A stretch of 64,000 nt of DNA, taken from positions 111,477 through 175,476 of the forward strand of contig NZ_FQTX01000005.1 in NCBI RefSeq assembly GCF_900129045.1, read 5' to 3'. Below, piece by piece: positions 26,011 to 36,172 of the stretch. The notes under the pieces are model-generated. The model made no database searches. It had not been told where the DNA came from and was given only the letters and a program-made list of their open reading frames with translations. This DNA is from Bifidobacterium merycicum DSM 6492 (lineage in GTDB: Bacteria; Actinomycetota; Actinomycetes; Actinomycetales; Bifidobacteriaceae). Position numbers and translations under genes: made by a program. Position 1 is the first letter of the stretch. Each line of letters opens with the position of its first letter.

Positions 26011-28799
26011 CGTTCGTCACCTTCCTTATGCGCATTCTCGTGTTGGGCCTTGAGCCGCGTCTCGTGCTGGCCCTCGGGTCGGGTCTCGGCTCGGTCCTCA
26101 GCTCGGGTCCCGTGCTGCCCCTCACGCAGGTCTTCAGTCGGCTCATCGTCCGCGATCGGGCTTTCACCCTCGAGCGAACCACCGTGCGCAGGCGGATCCT
26201 CATGCAACCGCGCACGCACGGCACGTATCGGCTTGTAATGCATGCCCGGCCGGAACAGCAGGTTCTCGTGCAGGATGGCGCTGCGGAATTCCTCCGCGCT
26301 CATCGCATCCTCACCCAGATAATTCGCATACCGTTCACGCATGTACTCCACCACGATGAGATACGTGTCGATGACGATGATCGAAATGATCCATCCGAGC
26401 AGCATGGCGAGTTTCATCCGTGTGATGAACAGCAGCAGGAGGAACGCGAACGGCAACACCGCCAGCGCGAGGAACCCCCACCGCACCAAGCGCGGATACA
26501 GGCGGCAGAACCGGATCGCCCGCCGATGGGTGAGTTCGGGGAACTCCTCGGCGATCTGCTGCGCGGCTTCGGTGAACCGCAACGGTTCCACCGTGCCCTT
26601 GTTATGCTCGGTGATCATCAGATCGGTGTCCGCCAAACGGTTGTCGAACAGACGGTTGAGATTCAACGCCAGCCTGCGCACCACTAGACCGATGAACAGC
26701 GCCGCCGGCAGGTACCAGAACAGCGAAAGCATGTCGGTCCAATAATGGTTGGCGTACATGCCGCCGATCGGCCCGCGCATCGCGTTGATGCCGTAGGCGA
26801 ACGGCAGGAACGGTTTCAGACGGCGGAAGAATTCCGGCATCATTTCGATGGGGTAGAGGCCGGCCGCGCCCGGAATCTGCACGATCACCAGAATCACGGC
26901 GACGGCTTTGCCGATATGCCGGAACACCACGGCGAGCGCGTAAATGATGTTCACGTACACGAAGGAGGCGAAAACGCCGGCGAGGATGAACAGGAACGGG
27001 TGTTCGCATTGGATGCCCAGCGCGAGATCGCCGACCGTGGCGATGATCGCCTGCAGGAATCCGACCGTGACGAACAACAGCCAACGCCCCATATAGCCTT
27101 GGCGAGGCGTGTACATGCGTATCTTCTCATCGCGGTCCACTTCGAGCTTGTAGATCGCGACGAGCACGAATCCGCCGACCCACAGCGCAAGATTCGTGTA
27201 GAACGGCGTGACCGCAGAACCGTAGTTCTTGACCGGGTAGAGGACCTGTTCGTCCAAATGCACCGGTTCGCCCACGAACGCGCCGACCTCGCTTGCGTCG
27301 AGTCCGAGCGCTTGGGAAAGCTGCTGGAACATCGCCGAACTGCTCAACGCCGCCACATCGGTGCGCGTGGCGCTGAGCTGTTTGGCGAGATTGGCCAGCT
27401 GCGTTTGCGTGCCGGCGATGGTGGTGTTCGTCTGATTCACGGTGCGCGACAGCTGGTCGAGCAGCCCGTCGCCTTGTTCCAGCGTGCCTTGCAGCGTGGT
27501 GAGCGTGCCGGACAATGATCCGTTGGCCAAGCCGAGCGTATCGAGTCCGGTGTTGAGATTCGGCATGATGCTGCCGGTGATGGTCGTGCGCGCGGCGCTC
27601 ATCGAGGCCGTACCGTTCTTCGCCAGAGCGGCGACATCGCTGTTGAAACCGTTCGCGGTGTTCTTCCCCGCGCTGATCGCGGCCTTGGTGTCCTGATCGA
27701 ACGTGTCGATGCGCTGCTGCTGGAACGCCAGCTGTTTGCGGGCTTCGGCGATCTGTGCGGAAAGATCCTTGTACGTTTGGCTGTTCGGATCCAGCTGGCT
27801 GGCTTTCAACGCTTTCTCCACGCCGTCGAGCACGTCGCCGGTGGTGGTGTTGATGCCGTGCATGGTGCTGGATACCTGATTGAGCGCGTCCTGCGTGGTG
27901 TTCAGGCCATTGAGCACGTCGCCGGTGGCGTTGCCCACGGTGACCTGCAGGCCGGACAGTTGGGAGCCGCCGTTATCGAGCGCTCCGATCAGCGTGTTCG
28001 AGAAGCGTTGGGTTTGCGAGCGCGTCTCGCCCAACAGGTCGGATGTCTTGCCGACGGTGGCGAGCGCGTCGGTGATTTCCGAGGCGAGTGTGGCGTTGGA
28101 TTGTTTGGCCGAATCGATGGTGGTGAGGGACTTGTCGAGTGTGGAGCGTGTGTTGTGCAGCTGTTGTTGGACGGTTTCGAGCTGGTTGATGGTGTCGGTC
28201 AGATCGTTGACGACGTTGCTTTGCACGGTTTTCACGCTGCTGGTGGTGTCGCCCGCCGCCTCCTTCACCTCCTTGGCTACGGCGTCGGCCACGCTGGAGA
28301 CGAAAGTGGTGTTGATCTGCTCGTCGATCGTGGTTGCACCCGTATCGGTGATCTTCGGCGCGATGGCGTTTTTCTTCTCGTTGAGGTAATACGTGATCGA
28401 CGGTCGGGCGCCTTTACCGGTGACGGTGTCGATCAGGCTGGAGCTGAAGTTTTTCGGCAGTACGATCGCCGCATAGTATTTGCCGGATTCCACGCCTTCG
28501 ATGGCTTGCTGCTTGGAAACGAACCGCCAGCCGAGCTGATGGTTCTTCTTCAGCTGGTTGACGGTCTGCTGGCCTGCGTCGAGATGGCCGACCAGCGTGG
28601 AGGTCGTGCCCTTGTCCTCGTTCGCCACGGCGACCTGGATGTTGCCCGTGTTCGCGTACGGGTCCCAGTTGGCGAGGATATTGCACCATGCGTACAGCGA
28701 TGGGATGATGGCCACGCCCAGCGTGACGACGAGCGCCACGGGGTTTTTGAGAATGCGTTTCACGTCTCGAAGGAAGATGGCGAAAACCTGGTGCATCAA
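26007..28799 (-). CDS. YhgE/Pip-domain membrane protein (first of pair)
   Basis: 930 residues, start at tandem ATGs (28799/28796). It has the same plan as its neighbour: N-terminal helix with VALVVTLGVAIIPSLYAWCNILANWDPYANT, VAVANEDKG, YYAAIVLPKNFSSSLID, a long Thr/Ser/Gln-rich helical region (about 170-520), and a multi-helix C-terminal membrane domain. It also has two further helices (about 810-860) and a charged, Glu/His-rich cytoplasmic tail of about 70 residues. The shared plan marks a tandem duplication. Stop and next start overlap as ATGA. Role unknown; family members act in envelope transport or as phage receptors. It diverges from the DUF4012 gene. Confidence 0.88.
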   Translation of the reverse strand: MMHQVFAIFLRDVKRILKNPVALVVTLGVAIIPSLYAWCNILANWDPYANTGNIQVAVANEDKGTTSTLVGHLDAGQQTVNQLKKNHQLGWRFVSKQQAIEGVESGKYYAAIVLPKNFSSSLIDTVTGKGARPSITYYLNEKKNAIAPKITDTGATTIDEQINTTFVSSVADAVAKEVKEAAGDTTSSVKTVQSNVVNDLTDTINQLETVQQQLHNTRSTLDKSLTTIDSAKQSNATLASEITDALATVGKTSDLLGETRSQTQRFSNTLIGALDNGGSQLSGLQVTVGNATGDVLNGLNTTQDALNQVSSTMHGINTTTGDVLDGVEKALKASQLDPNSQTYKDLSAQIAEARKQLAFQQQRIDTFDQDTKAAISAGKNTANGFNSDVAALAKNGTASMSAARTTITGSIMPNLNTGLDTLGLANGSLSGTLTTLQGTLEQGDGLLDQLSRTVNQTNTTIAGTQTQLANLAKQLSATRTDVAALSSSAMFQQLSQALGLDASEVGAFVGEPVHLDEQVLYPVKNYGSAVTPFYTNLALWVGGFVLVAIYKLEVDRDEKIRMYTPRQGYMGRWLLFVTVGFLQAIIATVGDLALGIQCEHPFLFILAGVFASFVYVNIIYALAVVFRHIGKAVAVILVIVQIPGAAGLYPIEMMPEFFRRLKPFLPFAYGINAMRGPIGGMYANHYWTDMLSLFWYLPAALFIGLVVRRLALNLNRLFDNRLADTDLMITEHNKGTVEPLRFTEAAQQIAEEFPELTHRRAIRFCRLYPRLVRWGFLALAVLPFAFLLLLFITRMKLAMLLGWIISIIVIDTYLIVVEYMRERYANYLGEDAMSAEEFRSAILHENLLFRPGMHYKPIRAVRARLHEDPPAHGGSLEGESPIADDEPTEDLREGQHGTRAEDRAETRPEGQHETRLKAQHENAHKEGDER

Positions 28800-29147
28800 G
28801 CCTCCTTACGGGTGTCGGGCGCAACGTCTGCGTGCGGCGCACCCGCGCGGGCTTGCCCGGTTGGGCTCTTCGTCGCGCGATCCGGTGGATATTCTATGAC
28901 TTCCGGTGAGATGGGCGCAATGCTTTTTACCCCCGTTTAATGACCGGCCCCGTACGCGTCGGGATACGAGACGGAAACGGTCGGGATATGGTCCGGATGG
29001 GGCCGGTCGGGAAGAACGTCGGGAAGAACGATTGTCTGATGCGCGGCAGGGTCTCGGCGGATCCCTGACGCTTCTGCCGTTAGCGGTATCTATAATGAGC
29101 GGGATACGTGAGTCCCAAGGTTCTACGGCAAGAGGGGGGAGTGTCCA
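28800..29147. other. Divergent intergenic region between the YhgE pair and the DUF4012 gene
   Basis: No gene recognised. It contains a 12-bp tandem GTCGGGAAGAAC (about 29006-29030) and related GGTCGGGATA copies upstream; their position between divergent genes suits regulator binding, but there is no other support. Confidence 0.4.
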
Positions 29148-30944
29148 TTGGCTTCACATGCTGCACGTGCGCGATTCCGTTCAGCGCACACCACGCGCAA
29201 TATCGCTCTCATCGTTCTGGGCGTCATCATCGTTTTGGTCGGTGTCCTGATCGTCGGCGGCCTGACGTTCTACAAGCAGGCGCAGACCGTGAAAAACCAT
29301 GAGACTCAGGCGATCTCCGCGATTTCCGCCATATCCGATTCCAATGTGCTCAACGGTGACGGCATATCATCCGAAGCCGTCGCGCAAGCCCAGAGCCACA
29401 CGGCCGAAGCGAAACGCATCGCCGGCAACCCGCTGTGGAAGGTGGCTGGCGTGATGCCCGTGGTGGGCAATGACGTGAAGACGGTGCGGGGCATGACCGA
29501 GGTTCTTGATGATCTCACGCAGCAGACGCTTCCCGCGATTTCCTCCATCGCGCAGAAATTCGATGCCGCACAGCTGGACGACGGCAACGGGAATCTCAAT
29601 CTGAAACCGATCGGTGACATCCAAACGGATTTCGCCACCGTAAGCGCCCAGTTGAAACAGCAGCAGAACAGGTACGACAGTCTGCCGGAACCCAATATCG
29701 GCATGGTTCGCAAGGCGTATCAGCAAGGCAAGGAACGCTTGGGTTCCATTGTGGATAGTGTGGGGCATCTCAACAGTGCCATGCAGATGATGCCCGCGAT
29801 CCTCGGGCAAAATGGTGCCAGAACCTATCTGATCGCGGTGCAAACCACATCCGAGCAGCGTTCCGGCGGCGGTCTGGTCGGGTCCCTCGGCACATTGCAT
29901 GCTGATCAGGGAACCATCAGCGTCGGCGACTTCCATGCGGATACGGAGTTCCTGAACGGCGGTAACGGCAACAGTGAGGAACTGTCGGTATTCAACGGTC
30001 CGTTGCCGTTCTCGCTCGATGTTCGCGACACTTTCGCCATTCCCGACCTTTCGCGCAATGCGGAAATGCTGACGGCGACCTGGCAGCGTTCACCCTATGC
30101 GAGCGAAGTCGACGGTTTCATCGCGATCGACCCCGTATTCATCCAGAAAATGGTCGAGATCAGCGGCAACGTCACACTGCAGGACGGCACGGTGCTCACC
30201 GGCAAGAACACCGCGGAATATCTACTGAACACCATCTACAAAGACATTCCCGTAGCCCAGCAGGACGCCTATTTCGAATACATCGCACAAACGGTGATGA
30301 ACCAGGCGTTCAGCAGGTTGAACGCCGCGAAGATGATGACCATGGCTCGCAGCATCGGAGGCATGATCGAGCAGCGTCACTTCTACGCGTACACCACGCA
30401 CGCTGAGGAGACGAAATATTTCCAGGATGCCGGTATCTCCAGCAGGGAGGACACCCCGCAGATTGGCATCTACCTGAACGAGCAGAACCCGTCGAAGATG
30501 GGATGGTACATCAAGCGCAAAGCCGAAGTAAGCAAAACCGGAATCAACAAGGACGGGTCGAAGACCTATCACGTGCGGTACACGCTGACCAACACCCTGA
30601 CCGCTGCGGAGAAGGCCTCAGTCAACAATTACATTCTCGGCGGCGTGCAGAAAGGCGTGGAAAACAAGCCGGTGGCCGCAAGCGGAACATCGGTCCAACG
30701 CATGCTCTTCTACGCTCCGGCAGGAGGCTCGATCGGCAAGATCTCCTCGACCGGCGATGTACGCGACCAGCGTGAAGCCACCATGGACGGCAAACAGTTC
30801 ACGACCAACGTCGCATACCTCGCGCCCGGCAAGAGCGTGATCTTCGAATTCGACGTGACCACCTCACCCAAGGCCACCGCCGAACTGACCATCGACCAGA
30901 CGCCGAGCGGCGAGGAACGCAGCGACGTCGACTACCGGTACTAG
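29148..30944 (+). CDS. DUF4012 membrane-anchored extracellular protein
   Basis: 598 residues, TTG at 29148 with GGGGGGAG upstream. A basic N-terminus and one helix (IALIVLGVIIVLVGVLIVGGLTFY, about 18-41) are followed by a helical segment and then the DUF4012 domain (about 225-560): TYLIAVQTTSEQRSGGGLVGSLGTLHADQGTISVGDF, FNGPLPFSLDVRD, EVDGFIAIDPVFIQKMVEISG. The topology places the bulk outside the cell. DUF4012 proteins often lie near polysaccharide or surface-glycan genes, and enzymatic activity is unproven. It is monocistronic here. Confidence 0.88.
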   Translation: MASHAARARFRSAHTTRNIALIVLGVIIVLVGVLIVGGLTFYKQAQTVKNHETQAISAISAISDSNVLNGDGISSEAVAQAQSHTAEAKRIAGNPLWKVAGVMPVVGNDVKTVRGMTEVLDDLTQQTLPAISSIAQKFDAAQLDDGNGNLNLKPIGDIQTDFATVSAQLKQQQNRYDSLPEPNIGMVRKAYQQGKERLGSIVDSVGHLNSAMQMMPAILGQNGARTYLIAVQTTSEQRSGGGLVGSLGTLHADQGTISVGDFHADTEFLNGGNGNSEELSVFNGPLPFSLDVRDTFAIPDLSRNAEMLTATWQRSPYASEVDGFIAIDPVFIQKMVEISGNVTLQDGTVLTGKNTAEYLLNTIYKDIPVAQQDAYFEYIAQTVMNQAFSRLNAAKMMTMARSIGGMIEQRHFYAYTTHAEETKYFQDAGISSREDTPQIGIYLNEQNPSKMGWYIKRKAEVSKTGINKDGSKTYHVRYTLTNTLTAAEKASVNNYILGGVQKGVENKPVAASGTSVQRMLFYAPAGGSIGKISSTGDVRDQREATMDGKQFTTNVAYLAPGKSVIFEFDVTTSPKATAELTIDQTPSGEERSDVDYRY

Positions 30945-31091
30945 ATCGCGGCCGTGGAATGACATGATAAAGCATCGCCGCAAGCATGACGAACCTCACG
31001 CCCGGTGGCCGTATGGCGCGGCTACCGGGCGTTCGGCGTCGGCGAATGTTGTCACATGACAAGTGGGATAGGGTGGGGCGATAATGAAACC

Positions 31092-32159
31092 ATGACTATC
31101 GCAACACCGGAACGCTATGCGCAGATGCTGGACGCCGCCCGTCACGGCGGTTACGCCTATCCCGCAATCAATGTGACCAGCACGCAGACCCTGAACGCCG
31201 CACTGCAGGGTTTCGCCGAAGCGGAATCTGATGGCATCATCCAAGTTTCCGTAGGCGGCGCCGCCTACCTGTCCGGCCAACGCGTGAACGATCGCGTCAC
31301 CGGTTCGCTTGCCTTCGCGGCCTTCGCCCACGAAGTCGCGGCGAAATACCCCAACATCACCATCGCCCTGCACACCGACCATTGCGCCAAACAATACCTG
31401 GACGAATGGGTGCGCCCCCTGCTCGACCATGAAGCCGAACAAGTGAAGCACGGCCAGGAACCGACATTCCAATCGCACATGTGGGACGGGTCAACCGTGC
31501 CATTGAATGAAAACCTCGACATCGCTGAAGAGCTGCTCGACAAATCACAAGCCGCACACACCGTGCTGGAAATCGAAATCGGCGCGGTCGGCGGCGAAGA
31601 AGACGGGCACAGCGCCGAAATCAACGACAAGCTCTACTCCACCCCGGCACAGGGCATCGCCGTCGCGCAACGACTCGGCCTCGGCGAATGCGGACGCTAC
31701 ATGGCCGCCTTCACCTTCGGCAACGTGCACGGCGCCTACAAGCCGGGCGTGGTGAAACTACGCCCCGAACTGCTCGACGAAATCCAAACCACGGTCGCGC
31801 TCGCGGTCCAAGCCGGTGAAATGCCTGATTCCGCGCACTCCTTGGATGTCGCGCCCGGAAAGCCGTTCGCCTTGGTGTTCCACGGTGGCTCTGGTTCCGC
31901 GCCGGAGGAGATCGCGCAGGCCGTCAGCTACGGCGTGGTGAAGATGAACATCGACACCGATACGCAGTACGCGTTCAGTCGCGCGGTGGCCGGGCACATG
32001 TTCTCCAACTACGATTCGGTGCTCAAGATCGACGGCGAAGTGGGCAACAAGAAACTGTACGATCCGCGCTCCTGGGGTCGTGAAGCCGAATCCGCGATGG
32101 CCGCGCGCGTGGTCGAAGCGTGCAAGCAGCTCGGCAGCGCCGGGCATGCGCTGAAGTAG
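31092..32159 (+). CDS. fba: Class II fructose-bisphosphate aldolase
   Basis: 355 residues, ATG at 31092 (MTIATPERYAQMLD). The zinc-dependent enzyme cleaves fructose-1,6-bisphosphate into dihydroxyacetone phosphate and glyceraldehyde-3-phosphate, or runs in reverse. Visible residues: ALHTDHCAK (catalytic Asp and zinc-binding His), EIEIGAVGGEEDG, FGNVHGAYKPG (zinc His), FHGGSGSAPEE (zinc His and phosphate loop), and VKMNIDTDTQYA. The length matches the long class II form (about 345-360). In bifidobacteria, which lack the classic phosphofructokinase route, this enzyme serves mainly gluconeogenesis and hexose-phosphate balance. It lies upstream of purA on the same strand with a 149-bp gap. Confidence 0.97.
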   Translation: MTIATPERYAQMLDAARHGGYAYPAINVTSTQTLNAALQGFAEAESDGIIQVSVGGAAYLSGQRVNDRVTGSLAFAAFAHEVAAKYPNITIALHTDHCAKQYLDEWVRPLLDHEAEQVKHGQEPTFQSHMWDGSTVPLNENLDIAEELLDKSQAAHTVLEIEIGAVGGEEDGHSAEINDKLYSTPAQGIAVAQRLGLGECGRYMAAFTFGNVHGAYKPGVVKLRPELLDEIQTTVALAVQAGEMPDSAHSLDVAPGKPFALVFHGGSGSAPEEIAQAVSYGVVKMNIDTDTQYAFSRAVAGHMFSNYDSVLKIDGEVGNKKLYDPRSWGREAESAMAARVVEACKQLGSAGHALK

Positions 32160-32275
32160 TCCGACAGGAAACCCGACCTCCGGGCCGATTCCGGACGGCC
32201 TTGATCCCGTGGACGTCCGCCAGACCCGGTAGAGGGCGAAGAGTAACCTTTGTAAGGCTTAAGCGCAAGGCTTAA

Positions 32276-33595
<1,320 letters not shown>

Positions 33596-33654
33596 GCTTC
33601 ACGCTTCCGACGATCCGACGATTCGACGATCTGACGACATGCGTACATCCGATT

Positions 33655-33690
33655 GGTGCCGGCAGGCTTCGAGCCTCGCCGGCACCTTTT
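33655..33690 (+). terminator. Terminator of purA
   Basis: GGTGCCGGC ... GCCGGCACC followed by TTTT, 60 bp past the stop. Confidence 0.88.
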
Positions 33691-33754
33691 GATATGTGCC
33701 CGGGTACGGAAGTTGCCGCACACCCCGTTGCGCGCCTCATTCCGTACCCACGGA

Positions 33755-34237
33755 TGTCCGTTTCTCCCGAATCGGTCATTCACGGTGGGATTGGGCGTCC
33801 ACGGATGTCCGTTTCTCCCGAATCGGTCATTCGAGATCGGCTATGCATCCCACGGTTGTCCGATTCTCCAGAATCAGACATGCGCTGTGGGATTGGGCGT
33901 CCGCGGATGTCCTTTTCACCCGAATCGGACACATACGATGTAGACGAGTGCCCATGAGTGTCCGTTTCTCCCGAATCGGACGTTCAGAGGGAGACTGGGT
34001 GTTTGCGGATGTCCGATTCTCCGGATTCGGTCACGTGTGGCTGACCTGACTGTCTGCGTGTGTCCTTTTCTCCCGAATCGGTCACGCGTGGCTGACTAGG
34101 GTATGCAGGTGTGTCCTTTTCTCCCGAATCGGACGTTCGGGATTGAATGGGTGTCCCGTGGATGTCCGATTCTCCCGAATCGGTCACGCGGAGAGGGCTG
34201 AGGCGATAGTGAGTGTCCTTTTCTCCCGAATCGGACA
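33755..34237. repeat. Family A palindromic array, 10 copies at exactly 51-bp pitch
   Basis: Copies start at 33755, 33806, 33857, 33908, 33959, 34010, 34061, 34112, 34163 and 34214; all nine steps are 51 bp. Loops are C-rich (mostly TCCC, also TCCA, ACCC, TCCG), opposite in sense to the 12775 array. Intervals are 27 bp; those after copies 1 and 3 are near-identical, and those after copies 6 and 7 share their first ten or so bases, showing duplication of units. It fills the gap between purA and the ClC gene and ends 27 bp before the ClC start. Confidence 0.93.
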
Positions 34238-34264
34238 CGTGAGAGTGGAGGAAGGTGACAGGGT

Positions 34265-35941
34265 ATGAAGGATAGGGCCAGCAAAACCAGCGGAACGAAC
34301 GGAACCAGCAAAACCAGCGGAACGAACGGAACCAGCGAATCTCACACCGCCAAAACCGGCGCGAGCGGCATGGATATCGTGCGGAATATCGAGCGGCTGA
34401 TCCCGCTGTTCAATCGCATGAAATGGAAAATGGCGGCGGTAGGCATCGGCGTCGGCCTGGTGTCGGGCCTGCTGGTGGTCCTATACCGTCTCGGCATCGA
34501 ACGCTGCACGGAATTCGCGCGTTGGATGTATGGGCGCATCCGGCTGAACCCGTGGCTTATCGCGCCGTGGACGTTCGCCGCGCTCGCAATCGGACTCCTG
34601 ATTTTTTGGATGATCCGCAAGGAGCCGATGGCGTCGGGCAGCGGTATTCCGCAAACCGAAGGCGTGGCGCTGAACGGGTTGCGTATGCGTTGGCAGACGA
34701 TTCTGCCGGCCCGTTTCGTCGGCGGTCTGCTGTGCGCGATGTTCGGCCTGTCGCTGGGACGCGAGGGGCCGTCGATCCAGATCGGCGCGTCGGGTGCGCA
34801 GTTCCTGTCGCATCGGTTGCGTGGCAAGCGCCGTGAGGATGTGCAGGAGCATTATGTGGTGACCGCCGGTGCGGCGGCCGGCCTGTCCGCGGCGTTCAGC
34901 GCCCCATTGTCCGGCATGATGTTCGCATTGGAAGGCGTCCACCGCAATTTCTCTCCCGTCATTCTGATGGGTGCCACCGCGGCCTCGCTCACCGCCGATT
35001 TCGTGTCGAAATACTGTTTCGGCTTGCGTCCGGTGCTTGATTTCGGCGCAATCGCGCAGTTGCCGCTCGGCGAATACGTGTGGCTGATTCCGCTGGGATT
35101 GCTCGCCGGCCTGGTCGGCTCGCTGATGAACCGTTCGCTGCTCGGCTTCCAAACGTTGTATGGCAAACTGCCGGCGTGGAGTCGTCCGCTGATTGCGCTG
35201 GCGATCGCGCTGCCGGTCGGCATTTGGCTTCCGGACGCGCTCGGCGGCGGTTCGAATCTCATCAATATGGCTGAACATGCGAGCCGGGGACTGGGCGTGC
35301 TGTGCATCCTGTTCGTGGTGAAGATCCTGTTCACGAGCACGAGTTTCGGTGCTGGTTCGCCTGGTGGCATCTTCATGCCGATTCTTGCGGTCGGATCGCT
35401 TGGCGGCGGTATCTGCGGTGTGGTTGCGGAACAGTGGTTCGGTCTGGATCACGATTCCGTGGCGGTGTTCGCGGTGTGCATGATGACCGGCGTGCTGGCC
35501 GCTTCGGTGAAAACGCCGATCACGTCGATCCTGCTTGCGGTCGAAATGTCCGGCACGTTGACGCACATGTTGCCGGTCGCGGCGGTCGTGTTCGTCGCCA
35601 TGCTGGTTTCCGATGTGCTGCACACCAGGCCGATTTACGATGCGCTGCTGGAACGGTATATGCGTGGGCAGAAGCTGGATACGAAACTGCCGAATGCGAT
35701 TGGTAACGGTGTAATGGAGATGCCGTTGGAAATGGGTTCGGCTGCGGACGGCAAGCGTATTTGCGACGTCGAATGGCCGGCCGGTTGCATGGTGATCGGT
35801 CTTCGCCGTGGGGATCGTGAGATCGTGCCGCGCAGGGATATGATGCTGCGCGGCGGAGACTACCTGTTCGTGTTGTTCAGCGGTGAGGAGGAGCGGGCTG
35901 TGCGGCAGGGCATGCATCGGTTGTGCGATATGGAGCCGTAG
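34265..35941 (+). CDS. ClC-family chloride channel/antiporter with C-terminal TrkA_C-like domain
   Basis: 558 residues, ATG at 34265. After a polar N-terminus made of a duplicated SKTSGTNGT block, about 18 helical segments carry the ClC signatures: ASGSGIPQTEG (GSGIP anion site), LSLGREGPSIQIGASG (gating glutamate), and AGSPGGIFMPILAVGSLGG (GGIF/FxP). Residues about 470-555 form a small RCK_C/TrkA_C-like module (CMVIGLRRGDREIVPRRDMMLRGGDYLFVLFSG), as in many bacterial ClCs. GREGP argues for a chloride-type rather than a specialised fluoride (CLC-F) protein, although the next genes encode the fluoride channel CrcB. The start lies immediately after a family A array, with GGTGACAGGGT as a weak ribosome site. 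Confidence 0.9.
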   Translation: MKDRASKTSGTNGTSKTSGTNGTSESHTAKTGASGMDIVRNIERLIPLFNRMKWKMAAVGIGVGLVSGLLVVLYRLGIERCTEFARWMYGRIRLNPWLIAPWTFAALAIGLLIFWMIRKEPMASGSGIPQTEGVALNGLRMRWQTILPARFVGGLLCAMFGLSLGREGPSIQIGASGAQFLSHRLRGKRREDVQEHYVVTAGAAAGLSAAFSAPLSGMMFALEGVHRNFSPVILMGATAASLTADFVSKYCFGLRPVLDFGAIAQLPLGEYVWLIPLGLLAGLVGSLMNRSLLGFQTLYGKLPAWSRPLIALAIALPVGIWLPDALGGGSNLINMAEHASRGLGVLCILFVVKILFTSTSFGAGSPGGIFMPILAVGSLGGGICGVVAEQWFGLDHDSVAVFAVCMMTGVLAASVKTPITSILLAVEMSGTLTHMLPVAAVVFVAMLVSDVLHTRPIYDALLERYMRGQKLDTKLPNAIGNGVMEMPLEMGSAADGKRICDVEWPAGCMVIGLRRGDREIVPRRDMMLRGGDYLFVLFSGEEERAVRQGMHRLCDMEP

Positions 35942-36172
35942 GGTTCGTCGTGGTGTAGCGGCGCGCGGTTGTGCGCGGTTGTGCGCGGTGCGGTTGATCG
36001 GCAGTGTGAGCGATGCCGATGACTTCCGTGACGAACCGTGTACACTCGGAACGGAACAAAGGCGAATACATGGGTTGCGCGGGTTGACGCGTGACCGCAT
36101 GAACGGCGTGGTTCGATGCATTCGACCGGGTCCGGGGCACGTTTTGCGCTGTCCCGTTTCGTTGGATTCGCC

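Noticed and set aside
33653..34049. Protein genes reading through the repeat arrays (products rich in SDSGESD, FSRIGH or PILENRT)
   Set aside because: The palindrome is stop-free in all six frames, so long open frames arise automatically. They lack ribosome sites and overlap each other on both strands. The same applies at 12821-13428, 14949-15290, 21083-21332 and in the family B arrays.
34265..35941. CLC-F fluoride exporter
   Set aside because: Position next to crcB suggests it, but the gating motif is GREGPSIQ, as in chloride-type ClCs.
35942..36060. Fluoride riboswitch ahead of crcB
   Set aside because: GCCGATGACTTCC near 36013 resembles the 3' part of the crcB motif, but I cannot find the matching 5' GAUG stem-loop or the pseudoknot partner. 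A covariance-model search would decide.
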